Source: Candidatus Parvarchaeota archaeon
GTDB taxonomy: Archaea > Nanobdellota > Nanobdellia > JAFCGN01
Direction of reading: 5' to 3'
Assembly (NCBI GenBank): GCA_017609105.1
Contig: JAFCEQ010000003.1
Span: 1 to 47,459, forward strand
Length of the DNA: 47,459 nt
Positions 16,158 to 25,073 of this stretch are shown here, piece by piece (the stretch's first letter is position 1; every line of letters starts with the position of its first letter). The notes below the pieces were generated by a model. The model had not been told where the DNA came from. It saw only the letters and a list, made by a program, of their open reading frames with translations, and searched no databases. The position numbers and the translations under genes were made by a program.

Positions 16158-17267
16158 ATAGAAAAAAAGAAAGTAATCATAATTTCAGTTATTACAGGAA
16201 TTATTGTATTTTTTTTAAGTTATGCTCTTTCAAGATTTACTTTGTCCGGCCTTCTTTATGGCATAGTATTCGGGTTAATAACAACTACTTTTCCTTACCT
16301 TATATTAGATTATCTTAGAGCAAAAAAAATAAGAGCATTAGAATTACAGTTTCCTGAATTCTTAAGAAATTTAGCAGAAAGCGTTAAAGCAGGAATGACT
16401 TTAACAAAAGCTATAGAAAACGCTGCAAAAACAGATTTTGGAGAACTAACACCGCACGTAAAAAAACTTCATAATCTGCTAAGTTGGGGCACGCCATTAC
16501 CTGAAGCAATAAATGTATTTAAAAAAGAAACAAAAGAATCAAAACACATACAAAGAGGGCTTTTAATAATTATGGAAGCATATTATTTCGGAGGGAATGT
16601 AGCGGAAATAATGGGTTCTGTTGCTGAAAGCACAAACAAAATAATCAATGTTGAAAAAGATAGAAAATCAATAATGGCTCAACAAACAAGTGTAATGTAT
16701 ATTGTTCAATTCATTTTTGTTGCAATCTTAATCGGGCTTTTTGTAGTATTAATTCCATTAGTTACTACTGAATATGGTGAAGAAGGAATTTCAGGGTTTT
16801 TAAGCAGAGAAAACTTGCCTTCTGTTAATTATTTTAGAACCTTGTTTTTCTTAACAATAGTCATACAATCAATAGCAAATGGAATCGTAGCAGGAGAAAC
16901 ACAAGAAGGAAGACTCAGTGCAGGCATTAAACACTCAGGGATTATGCTTACCATTGGATTACTCGCATACCTTATTTTCATTTACCCAATTAATTATTCA
17001 CTGAATGTAAGTCTTTCAAAAAACATTGTTTATCCTTCTGAAACCCTGGAGTTAATAGGACATTTTGAGAAAGAAGGAACAAAAGTTCAAGGAGTTATTG
17101 TGAATATAACTCTTAATGGAAAAAGCATTCAAAGCATAACAGATTCTAAAGGGGATTTCAGAGTAGATTTAAAAGCTCCTTCAAGAATTGGAGATTATAA
17201 TGTTTTGGTGGAGATTAAATATGAAAACAAGAAAATTATTCAAGAAGCAACACTCCAAGTCAGATAA
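16158..17267 (+). CDS. Pilus platform protein 2 with C-terminal beta-sandwich domain; probable ATA start
   Basis: Read from ATA at 16158 the product is 369 residues: a basic N-terminus, membrane helix 1 (VIIISVITGIIVFFLSYAL), helix 2, a T2SSF cytoplasmic domain (LELQFPEFLRNLAESVKAGM, then LLSWGTPLPEAINVF and GGNVAEIMGSVAES), C-terminal helices, and then about 95 residues of beta-strand pattern (SLSKNIVYPSETLELIGHFE to the end) resembling an Ig-like or carboxypeptidase-regulatory sandwich outside the membrane. From the TTG at 16242 helix 1 would be lost. No ATG, GTG or TTG lies between the upstream in-frame stop (16149) and 16242. The next gene overlaps its end by 47 nt. Confidence 0.85.
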   Translation: MEKKKVIIISVITGIIVFFLSYALSRFTLSGLLYGIVFGLITTTFPYLILDYLRAKKIRALELQFPEFLRNLAESVKAGMTLTKAIENAAKTDFGELTPHVKKLHNLLSWGTPLPEAINVFKKETKESKHIQRGLLIIMEAYYFGGNVAEIMGSVAESTNKIINVEKDRKSIMAQQTSVMYIVQFIFVAILIGLFVVLIPLVTTEYGEEGISGFLSRENLPSVNYFRTLFFLTIVIQSIANGIVAGETQEGRLSAGIKHSGIMLTIGLLAYLIFIYPINYSLNVSLSKNIVYPSETLELIGHFEKEGTKVQGVIVNITLNGKSIQSITDSKGDFRVDLKAPSRIGDYNVLVEIKYENKKIIQEATLQVR

Positions 17268-18021
17268 AGCACAATTAGATATTGATTTATTATTAGCTTA
17301 TATTGTCTTTATTGCATTTATTGTATTCATAATTCGGTTTTCAATAAATCTTTTAACACCATACACTAATACTATTGATTTTTCAATACATCAAAGAAAT
17401 GCTTTAAAAGTTTATCACAATAGTATTCCTTCAGTGTTTGATTATAATGATTTATACAAATTATGTAATGTTAATGCAACTGAATTAAATGGTGTTAAAG
17501 TTATTTATAACATAAAAGGGGTTAAACTCCCTGCATGGGATGATTTAATTGAATACCCTAATAACACTGATGGAAAAATAATAATTTTAAGAAAAAATGA
17601 GAATCTTGAAATATTATTCGGAAGCAACTCAACAGAATACAATACAACATTAATAATGGTTTTCCCGCAATACTCTAATGTTTTTATTGAAAATGATTCA
17701 TTAGAAACTCAGGACTTAATATCCTTAGAAAAAGATTCATTTCAAAATGATGTTATTACAATAAATAGTAATGTTAAATCAAATGATTTAGACAAAGTTA
17801 TGATAAAAACAGATTCTAAAACAAGCCCTTTTTTTGTGTTTATTAGTGGAATATATGGGATTAATCATAATAGGGTTTTTGTTGGAAGCGCGAGCATTAA
17901 TGGTTCTTGCAGTTCAGGAGGAAGCGGGTATAAACAAGAATTATATGGTAATGCGTTAATGAATGTGAATGGAAGCGATACTATTGTGGAATTAACTCAA
18001 AAAACATGGTGGATTTCATGA
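17221..18021 (+). CDS. Pilin-like surface protein
   Basis: The 266-residue protein has a basic N-terminus ending KSDKAQLDIDLLLAY and a membrane helix, in the style of a class III signal (Lys-Ala then Gln, with Asp near the +5 position usually held by Glu). The remainder is an external domain with many N-x-S/T sequons and a Gly/Ser-rich CSSGGSGYKQEL near the C-terminus. GGTGG at 17207 supports the ATG at 17221; earlier TTG and ATG codons (17188, 17200) lie further inside the upstream gene. The stop overlaps the next start as ATGA. It is probably a minor pilin. Confidence 0.7.
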   Translation: MKTRKLFKKQHSKSDKAQLDIDLLLAYIVFIAFIVFIIRFSINLLTPYTNTIDFSIHQRNALKVYHNSIPSVFDYNDLYKLCNVNATELNGVKVIYNIKGVKLPAWDDLIEYPNNTDGKIIILRKNENLEILFGSNSTEYNTTLIMVFPQYSNVFIENDSLETQDLISLEKDSFQNDVITINSNVKSNDLDKVMIKTDSKTSPFFVFISGIYGINHNRVFVGSASINGSCSSGGSGYKQELYGNALMNVNGSDTIVELTQKTWWIS

Positions 18022-19103
18022 AAGAAAAAATAAAGAATAAAAAAGGATTCATAAGATTGTTAGAAGTGGTTGTAGCCTCAATGCTGCTTTTAGGATTGCT
18101 TAATTGGATGTCAGAAGAAGTGTATACTCCAAGTTTTGAATTAAAAACAAATCCTATTTACAAAGGGATTTCAATAATTGATTTAATGCATAATAGCAGG
18201 GTTTTAGAAACCTTATTAGAAAATTATGACTTACAAAGCATTGACTCTGAAATAACTTATCTTCTTCCAGTAAGAACTCCTCATAAAATTGAGGTAACAT
18301 ATGCTTCAGAATTTAAAATAAAAGAATTAAATGGAGAAAACTTAGAGAAAAACTATGGTATAACTTATAATTTTCCTACAAGCGTAGATAAAAATTCTAT
18401 TTTTTTAAGTGAAGAAACAAAACCCTTAGAAAGAAATGTTTTGTGGAATTCTTATGAAATAATTTTTTCAATAAGAAATAATAGAACAAGTAATTTAGTT
18501 AAAGAAAACATAACATTACTAAATATTCCAATAATAATTGATAATGGAAACATTCTTAGCAATGATAGTTTCGCGTTTTTCATAAAAAATGAGGAAGTGC
18601 CAATGAGTGTTGATAATCTAAAATCTTTAAACGGTAAATGGAATAATGTAAGTGCAAACATAACTTTTCAAATCCCGTTCTTAAAAGCAGGAGAATCAGT
18701 ATTATCTTACTTGTTTTATTCAGATAATACAACAATTTTCAATAATTCACAAAATTATCAAGAATTAACAAATAAGAAAAATGAAAATTATGTAAAAATA
18801 TTGAAGTTAACAAGCAAAAAAAGTTCAAGAGGAGATGTTTTATTTAAAACTAAATTAAATTCTTATGAAGAAAAGAAAATACTTCTTCAATACTCTTTGA
18901 ATACAAAAAAAAGCAATACTTACAGTAATATAATAACAATTAATAATACTGGAGTGAGAATAAATTTAACAGAAAACAATGTTAAAGAAGGAACACTCCC
19001 TCTTTACACTTCTTTGCCTACAACAACAACGTATAGTATTTCAAGAATAATTCCTTTAAAACAAAATTTAGCTGAAATAAAAATTTATTTGTGGTATATA
19101 TGA
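18018..19103 (+). CDS. Pilin-like surface protein with beta-sandwich domain
   Basis: The 361-residue protein starts MKEKIKNKKGFIRLLEVVVA, a strong class III signal (NKKG, then a Glu within the first residues of the mature helix). The external part has beta-strand segments and many N-x-S/T sequons. A segment NITFQIPFLKAGESVLSYLF parallels ISFQTSISRGGKKEIFVYFS in the next protein, so the two share a related module. GGTGG lies 10 nt before the ATG at 18018, which overlaps the preceding stop as ATGA. The gene also ends in an ATGA overlap with the giant pilin-like gene. Confidence 0.75.
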   Translation: MKEKIKNKKGFIRLLEVVVASMLLLGLLNWMSEEVYTPSFELKTNPIYKGISIIDLMHNSRVLETLLENYDLQSIDSEITYLLPVRTPHKIEVTYASEFKIKELNGENLEKNYGITYNFPTSVDKNSIFLSEETKPLERNVLWNSYEIIFSIRNNRTSNLVKENITLLNIPIIIDNGNILSNDSFAFFIKNEEVPMSVDNLKSLNGKWNNVSANITFQIPFLKAGESVLSYLFYSDNTTIFNNSQNYQELTNKKNENYVKILKLTSKKSSRGDVLFKTKLNSYEEKKILLQYSLNTKKSNTYSNIITINNTGVRINLTENNVKEGTLPLYTSLPTTTTYSISRIIPLKQNLAEIKIYLWYI

Positions 19104-22100
19104 AAAATATTTTTTATAAAAACAAAATCAAAAAAATAAACAAGAAATCGCAATTTTTTATTATCTCCGCGGTTTTTATAGCATTAGCTCTCACAACTAT
19201 AATAACCTATCTTTCCATGCCAAATGAACTTAGTTTTCAATCTTTTAACAGCGAACAAAGTTTAATGAGTAGAACACAAGCACTTGGGGATTCCATAATC
19301 AGTGTAATGGACAACATATATGATTCTTGGTGGGATCCTCTTTTAACTCAAAGAATAAAAATTGTTTTAAAAGAAGAGAATAACATAGAATTCAATTCTT
19401 TTACTCAAAGAATAATAACTAATTTTCCAGAAGATACTGATGAAGAATCAATAAGAGTTATTGAGGATAATAAAGAAATCCCTTTTAGTTTGATTTGGTT
19501 AGATTTAAGGAATAAAATTGCTGAAATAAGTTTTCAAACAAGCATAAGCAGAGGAGGGAAAAAAGAAATTTTTGTTTATTTTAGTAAGAAAACAGATTCA
19601 AAACATATTGAAAGCCCTTCTTATGATTCTAAAATAAATGTGATTGAAAACAGCACAGACATAATTATTAATACAAACCATTATGAAGCAAAACTTAATA
19701 AAACAAGAGGAGGAATGCTTTATTATCTTTCTCCAAAAAATTATGATAATAATCTCATAATAAATAATGAAGATTACGGGGTTCAAAGCATTTTTGAATG
19801 TAACAACACTGAATACAAGCAATCAAGTGAATCCAATCCTACAATAAACATATTTAATAACGGGCCTGTTATGGTAAACATACGGGTGAGCGGGGAACAC
19901 GGAATTGCTCCTGGAAGAGAATTTTATACTCAGGATTATTATTTTTATCCAGATACAATAAGGATTAAAACAAATGTGCGTTGGGCAGAAAACATTAATT
20001 GCGAAGCGAGTGAAGATAATTTTATTTTTGATAGAATAAGTTTTAATGGAAGCACTTTGCTTGGAGGACAATTGTATTACAAGGATAATAACACAAACTT
20101 ATTTGAGAATTATGATTATGTTGAAGACAGGCCTGGAGATTGGATTGATTATTATCATGAAAAACAAGGAGTAGGCATTATTTTAATGAATAAAACAGGT
20201 TATTTTTCTTTTTACAGGAACTCCACGAGTTCTGTGAAATTCTCTGACTTAATAGGAATGAATAACACTAAATTCTCTCCTTCAAGCATAGAATATGAAT
20301 ATGTTTTATACCCTCATAGAGGACAATGGGAGAAAACAAGGGATTACAACATTCTTTATAATAAATCACAGATAATAGAAAACGAGAGTTTCGTTGATTT
20401 CTTTAAGAGTAAGGAGAACATGATTAAAAACTCTTTCAGTCAAAAAGGTTTTTCCACATACTTAAGCACGAGCATAAGCGAGGTTGAACAAAGCTTTAAT
20501 CATGATATTACTTGGTATAAAGGGGATTTCACGCCAAACAGTAGGAAGGTCTTCAAAGTTTATTCAAAGCATCAAGTGCAAAATTTTCCAATAAAAATAA
20601 GCAGTAATCTTCCTAAAGGTTTTGATGCTAACAGCTTGCTTTTAAGTGATAAAAGCGGAAAAAAAATAACAACACAAATAATAACAGATGGTATTATTGC
20701 AAATTATTCTGAATTCAATGTTTACTGTCAAAACCCTGATAGCATAGATTACAATAATTACACTTATTACTTATTTAATCATGATGGAAGAAATTTCACT
20801 ATTGGAATTGATTTAGAAGAGACCTCTGACTTTAATGTATCAATATACTACCCAAATAAAAGCACAATAATAAATAAAGACAATATTAATACTGACAAGA
20901 TTTATGAAATTCAAAGCCAAAATTATAAAGGATTTTATAAAGTAGTGATAAGCAAAAAAAATGATAATAAATATTTTAGAATAAACTCTTCTCTTCCTTA
21001 TTTAATCCTTTATAATAATAGGATAAGATGCAAATCAGGGGATAGCGTAAAAAAAATATTCTTTCATGTTCCTGAAAACATAAAAAACATAAAAATTAAT
21101 GTGAGTGCTTATGATAGCGGAGCAAGAATTAAAATAAAAGATTTAGATGGAAATATTCTTGCTGAAAATAATACTATTTACGCTAATACAAAATATTCTT
21201 TTGAAATTCCAATAAAAGAATATGCTTACGGAAAAACATATTATTTAGAATTTGAAACAAGCGGAAGCGTTGAAATAATATTTGATGATTCAATGCATTC
21301 TTCAAAAAGCACGAATAAGGATTATTATATTGATTATGACAAGCCAAAAATAAATTTACTCTTCTTTGATTCCTTAATTGGAAGCAAGAAATACGGGATT
21401 TATTATAATGTGAATACTTCAGAGGAAGAGCATGAAATCATGGAACCAATAAGTTTTGAAAGTGATTTAGTTGTTAATGAAACAAAGAAGATAGTTAATA
21501 ATAGTTATTTTTCATGGGATTTGAAAAATAATGTTTTCACTTATAGGAATAGCACTAATTTTTTTCAAACAACGGATAAATGGCTTACAGATTTTGGGAA
21601 TTCATCATGGATTGAGAGCGCGGCATCAACAAGTTTAAACAATATTGAATTCATTGAAAAAGGACCTGTAAGAGTAAGAATAAAAGCAACTTCAAGCACA
21701 ACGCCAAAAGTAATTTATTATTTTGATATTTATGCTCATCAAAAATTCATAAAAACAACTATTATTCCAGAAACTCTTTCTGAAAATGATTTAACAATAG
21801 GGCCTTTCTGGAATTTAAATAATACTGAAACAAGGATTTACACTAATTATGATAATGGAGTAGAAACTTTTTCTTCAGAAAATCTTACTGATAAGAGTTT
21901 TCTTGCAGGAAAAACATTTAATTGGTTTGGGAAAAGAAGCAATAATATTTTAGCATCAATAATTGCTCAAAGCTCAAGCATTTATCCAAGCAATAAAAGT
22001 TTTTACGCAAACAATAATTTATTAACAATTGCTCTTCCTGCAAACCAAAATAATACTATTTATTTTTTCATAGATGATTATAGTAATACAACTCAATGGG

Positions 22101-22219
22101 ATAATGTAAAGTATTTAAGAAATGTTTTAATAAGCCCTCCAAAAACAAGCACTTTCTTATTTAAAACAATGATAAATGGGGATAGTAAGAACATTAAATT
22201 CAAATCAGAGTATTATTAA
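19100..22219 (+). CDS. Giant pilin-like surface protein (1039 aa)
   Basis: The N-terminus has a basic leader ending INKKS, then QFFIISAVFIALALTTIITY, a class III-type signal and core helix, so despite its size it is probably handled as a pilin. About 1000 external residues follow in several beta-rich modules: one near 60-160 similar to a module in the preceding protein, a large middle region, a pre-peptidase-like sandwich around 660-740 (ARIKIKDLDGNILAEN), and a C-terminal domain. There are more than twenty N-x-S/T sequons. The start overlaps the preceding stop as ATGA, so the genes are coupled. It could be a tip adhesin. Confidence 0.8.
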   Translation: MKNIFYKNKIKKINKKSQFFIISAVFIALALTTIITYLSMPNELSFQSFNSEQSLMSRTQALGDSIISVMDNIYDSWWDPLLTQRIKIVLKEENNIEFNSFTQRIITNFPEDTDEESIRVIEDNKEIPFSLIWLDLRNKIAEISFQTSISRGGKKEIFVYFSKKTDSKHIESPSYDSKINVIENSTDIIINTNHYEAKLNKTRGGMLYYLSPKNYDNNLIINNEDYGVQSIFECNNTEYKQSSESNPTINIFNNGPVMVNIRVSGEHGIAPGREFYTQDYYFYPDTIRIKTNVRWAENINCEASEDNFIFDRISFNGSTLLGGQLYYKDNNTNLFENYDYVEDRPGDWIDYYHEKQGVGIILMNKTGYFSFYRNSTSSVKFSDLIGMNNTKFSPSSIEYEYVLYPHRGQWEKTRDYNILYNKSQIIENESFVDFFKSKENMIKNSFSQKGFSTYLSTSISEVEQSFNHDITWYKGDFTPNSRKVFKVYSKHQVQNFPIKISSNLPKGFDANSLLLSDKSGKKITTQIITDGIIANYSEFNVYCQNPDSIDYNNYTYYLFNHDGRNFTIGIDLEETSDFNVSIYYPNKSTIINKDNINTDKIYEIQSQNYKGFYKVVISKKNDNKYFRINSSLPYLILYNNRIRCKSGDSVKKIFFHVPENIKNIKINVSAYDSGARIKIKDLDGNILAENNTIYANTKYSFEIPIKEYAYGKTYYLEFETSGSVEIIFDDSMHSSKSTNKDYYIDYDKPKINLLFFDSLIGSKKYGIYYNVNTSEEEHEIMEPISFESDLVVNETKKIVNNSYFSWDLKNNVFTYRNSTNFFQTTDKWLTDFGNSSWIESAASTSLNNIEFIEKGPVRVRIKATSSTTPKVIYYFDIYAHQKFIKTTIIPETLSENDLTIGPFWNLNNTETRIYTNYDNGVETFSSENLTDKSFLAGKTFNWFGKRSNNILASIIAQSSSIYPSNKSFYANNNLLTIALPANQNNTIYFFIDDYSNTTQWDNVKYLRNVLISPPKTSTFLFKTMINGDSKNIKFKSEYY

Positions 22220-22326
22220 ATTAAGTTAATACTTTCATGAATTAATTAAAAAGTTAATTATTTAAATTAATCATTATTTTTTTTATTTTATGCAAAATAA
22301 TTTATTATTATTGCTCCTTTAATTAT

Positions 22327-22344
22327 ACCTACTAAATAGTGGGT
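22327..22344 (+). promoter_or_regulatory. Hairpin in the leuS leader
   Basis: ACCTACT and AGTGGGT pair over 7 bp (one T-G wobble) around the loop AAAT, 38 nt before the leuS ATG. A TATA-like TTATTTAAATTAA lies near 22258-22270, so the leader would be about 90 nt, longer than most here. A regulatory role is possible but unproven. Confidence 0.35.
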
Positions 22345-22381
22345 TTCAACAAATTAATCAATTAAATGAGAGTGTAAAAAA

Positions 22382-25033
22382 ATGGATTTCCATGCGATTG
22401 AAAAAAAATGGCAGAAAAAATGGGAGGAAAACAAGGTTTTTGAAGTTAAAGAAAACCAAAAAAAGAAAAAAATTTATGTTCTTGAAATGTTTCCTTACCC
22501 TTCAGGTTCTGGCTTGCACATGGGTCATGCTTTTAATTATACAATAGGAGATATTTATGCTAGGTTTAAAAGAATGCAAGGATTCAATGTTTTATACCCT
22601 ATGGGGTATGATAGTTTTGGCTTGCCTGCAGAAAACGCAGCAATAAAAGCAGGAATTCATCCTAAAAAATATACTAATACTTCAATTAATAATTTTATTA
22701 AACAACAAAAATCTCTTGGTTTAAGTTATGATTGGAGTAGAATGATTTCAACATGCACGCCTGAATATTATAAATGGAATCAATTTTTCTTTCTTAAATT
22801 CATGGAAAAAGGATTAGTTTACAGGAAAAAAGCAAGCGTTAATTGGTGTCCGAAATGCAAAACGGTTTTAGCAAACGAGCAAGTGCATAATGGGAAGTGT
22901 TGGAGGCATAAAAGCACGGAAGTTGAGCAAAAAGAATTAGAACAATGGTTTATTAAAACAACAGAATATGCAGAAGAATTGCTTAAGGACTTGGATAAAA
23001 TTGATTGGCCTGAAAGAATTAAAATAATGCAAAGAAATTGGATTGGAAGAAGTGAAGGAGTTATCCTGAATTTTGATGTAGTGAATGAAGAAGGAGATAA
23101 AATAGATAATATAAGCACTTTCACTACGAGAGCTGATACTGTTTATGGAATAACTTATCTTGTTCTTGCTGTTGAACACCCAAAAGTCATGGAATGGGTT
23201 AAAGGAACAAAATATGAGAAAGAAGTGAAAGAATTCATTAAAAAAGTAAAGAAAAAGAGTATAATAGAAAGAACTGCAGAAGGTAAAGAGAAGAACGGGG
23301 TTTTTCTTGGAAAATACTTTATTAATCCTTTCACTGGGGATAAGTGTCCTTTATGGGTTGCTGATTATGTTCTTTACGAATACGGTACTGGTGCTGTAAT
23401 GGCAGTTCCAACGCATGATGAAAGAGATTTTCAATTCGCAAAAAAATACAATCTTCCAATGAAAGTAGTAATAACACCAAAAAATAAGAAATTAAAAGTT
23501 GAAGAAATGAAAAACGCTTATGTTGAAAATGGTGTTATGATTAATTCAGGAAAATTTAATGGTTTATCAAATGTTGTAGCAAAAAATAAAATAATTGAGT
23601 TAGCTGAAAAAAAAGGTTGGGGTAAGAAAACAATAGTGTATAAATTAAAGGATTGGCTTATTTCAAGGCAAAGGTATTGGGGCACTCCAATCCCTATTAT
23701 TAAATGTCCTAAATGCGATGCGGTTCCAGTGCCTTACAAGGACTTGCCTGTCATACTCCCTCATAATGTTAAATTTGGAGAAGGAAATCCTCTTTTAACA
23801 AACAAGAAATTTGTTGAAACAACTTGCCCTAAGTGCGGTGGAAAAGCAAAACGAGAAACTGATACAATGGACACTTTCTTTGATAGTAGTTGGTATTATT
23901 TAAGATATGCTGATAATAAGAATGATAAAGAACCATTTAATAAGAAGAAAGTAAAATATTGGCTTCCTGTAGACCAATACATTGGTGGAGCAGAGCATGC
24001 TTGCATGCACTTAATTTATGCAAGGTTTTTCACAAAAGTATTAAGAGATTTAGGTTTTCTTGATTTTGATGAACCTTTTAAGAAGTTATTTAATCAAGGA
24101 ATGCTTCACGGAGATGATGGAGCAGTAATGTCTAAATCAAGAGGAAATGTTGTGCTTCCTGAAACAATTTCCAAAAAATATGGTATTGATACTGCAAGAT
24201 TCTTTCTTATTTCCTTAGCATCTCCTGATAAGGATTTAAGATGGAGTGATGAAGGAATAGAAGGAAGTTATAGGTTTATTAAAAAAATAATAAATTATTT
24301 CAAAAAAGTAAAGATTGGTAAATCAAATAAGAAAACAGAAAGTAAATTAAATAAAACAATCAAGCTCGTCACAGAATACATTGAAGGATTTAAGTATAAT
24401 TTAGCAAGCATACAATTAAGAGAGTTTTTTGAATCTCTTGGAGAAGAAGAAAGCAAGAGCACGCTTGAAAAATTCTTAAAATTATTGCATCCTTTCTGCC
24501 CTCACATTACAGAAGAATTATGGGAGAAATTAGGGAATGAATCATTTATTTCTCTTCACTCCTGGCCAGAATATGATGAAAGCAAGATTGATGAGAAAGC
24601 AGAAGCAAGCGAAGAATTTGTTGAAAAAGTAAGAAAAGACATTCACTCTGTTAAAAACTTGATTAAATTAGAAAAAATAGAAGAAATAAAAATAATTATA
24701 GCACCAAAATGGAAGTATGATTTCTTTAATAAAGTTAAGAAAATCTTAGAAAAAACAAGAAGTCCTAAAGAAGTAATAAAAGAATTAATGAAAACAAATT
24801 TGAGAAATCATGGCAAAGAAATTTCAAAAATTGTTCCAATAATAATAAAGGATAATAGTAAGATACCAAAAACAGTTTTAAATCAAAAAACAGAATTAAA
24901 CGCATTAATAGAGAACAAGAAATTAATTGAGAAAGAATTTAATGCTAAAATAATAATTGAGAAAGCAGAAGAGAGCAAAGAAAACAAGGCAAGACAAGCA
25001 AATCCTAACAAGCCCTCAATAATTTTAAGATAA
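22382..25033 (+). CDS. leuS: Leucine--tRNA ligase, bacterial type
   Basis: The 883-residue class I synthetase has HMGH (the HIGH motif, about residue 47) in FPYPSGSGLHMGHAFNYTIG, a zinc-ribbon region (CPKC pairs), the CP1 editing domain with TFTTRADTVYG and GAVMAVPTHDERD (editing Asp), a tRNA-dependent core with SSWYYLRY, and the KMSKS motif as VMSKSRGNVV. These motifs are of the bacterial LeuRS class, not the longer archaeal/eukaryotic one with its differently placed editing insert, so transfer from bacteria is likely. GAGAGTG lies about 10 nt before the ATG. With thrS, this is the second bacterial-type synthetase in the window. Confidence 0.95.
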   Translation: MDFHAIEKKWQKKWEENKVFEVKENQKKKKIYVLEMFPYPSGSGLHMGHAFNYTIGDIYARFKRMQGFNVLYPMGYDSFGLPAENAAIKAGIHPKKYTNTSINNFIKQQKSLGLSYDWSRMISTCTPEYYKWNQFFFLKFMEKGLVYRKKASVNWCPKCKTVLANEQVHNGKCWRHKSTEVEQKELEQWFIKTTEYAEELLKDLDKIDWPERIKIMQRNWIGRSEGVILNFDVVNEEGDKIDNISTFTTRADTVYGITYLVLAVEHPKVMEWVKGTKYEKEVKEFIKKVKKKSIIERTAEGKEKNGVFLGKYFINPFTGDKCPLWVADYVLYEYGTGAVMAVPTHDERDFQFAKKYNLPMKVVITPKNKKLKVEEMKNAYVENGVMINSGKFNGLSNVVAKNKIIELAEKKGWGKKTIVYKLKDWLISRQRYWGTPIPIIKCPKCDAVPVPYKDLPVILPHNVKFGEGNPLLTNKKFVETTCPKCGGKAKRETDTMDTFFDSSWYYLRYADNKNDKEPFNKKKVKYWLPVDQYIGGAEHACMHLIYARFFTKVLRDLGFLDFDEPFKKLFNQGMLHGDDGAVMSKSRGNVVLPETISKKYGIDTARFFLISLASPDKDLRWSDEGIEGSYRFIKKIINYFKKVKIGKSNKKTESKLNKTIKLVTEYIEGFKYNLASIQLREFFESLGEEESKSTLEKFLKLLHPFCPHITEELWEKLGNESFISLHSWPEYDESKIDEKAEASEEFVEKVRKDIHSVKNLIKLEKIEEIKIIIAPKWKYDFFNKVKKILEKTRSPKEVIKELMKTNLRNHGKEISKIVPIIIKDNSKIPKTVLNQKTELNALIENKKLIEKEFNAKIIIEKAEESKENKARQANPNKPSIILR

Positions 25034-25073
25034 ATAGAAAAATTAAGATAAATGAAACATTATTAAAAATAAT

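Noticed and set aside
11261-22219. An archaellum (motility) reading of the pilus locus.
   Set aside because: The ATPase and platform proteins alone do not distinguish it, and no ArlC/D/E, ArlF/G or ArlH-like gene is present; the pilin N-terminus is of the Pilin_N type.
22327-22344. A T-box riboswitch in the leuS leader.
   Set aside because: T-boxes are bacterial and the characteristic TGG-containing bulge and specifier loop cannot be made out; only a simple hairpin is present.
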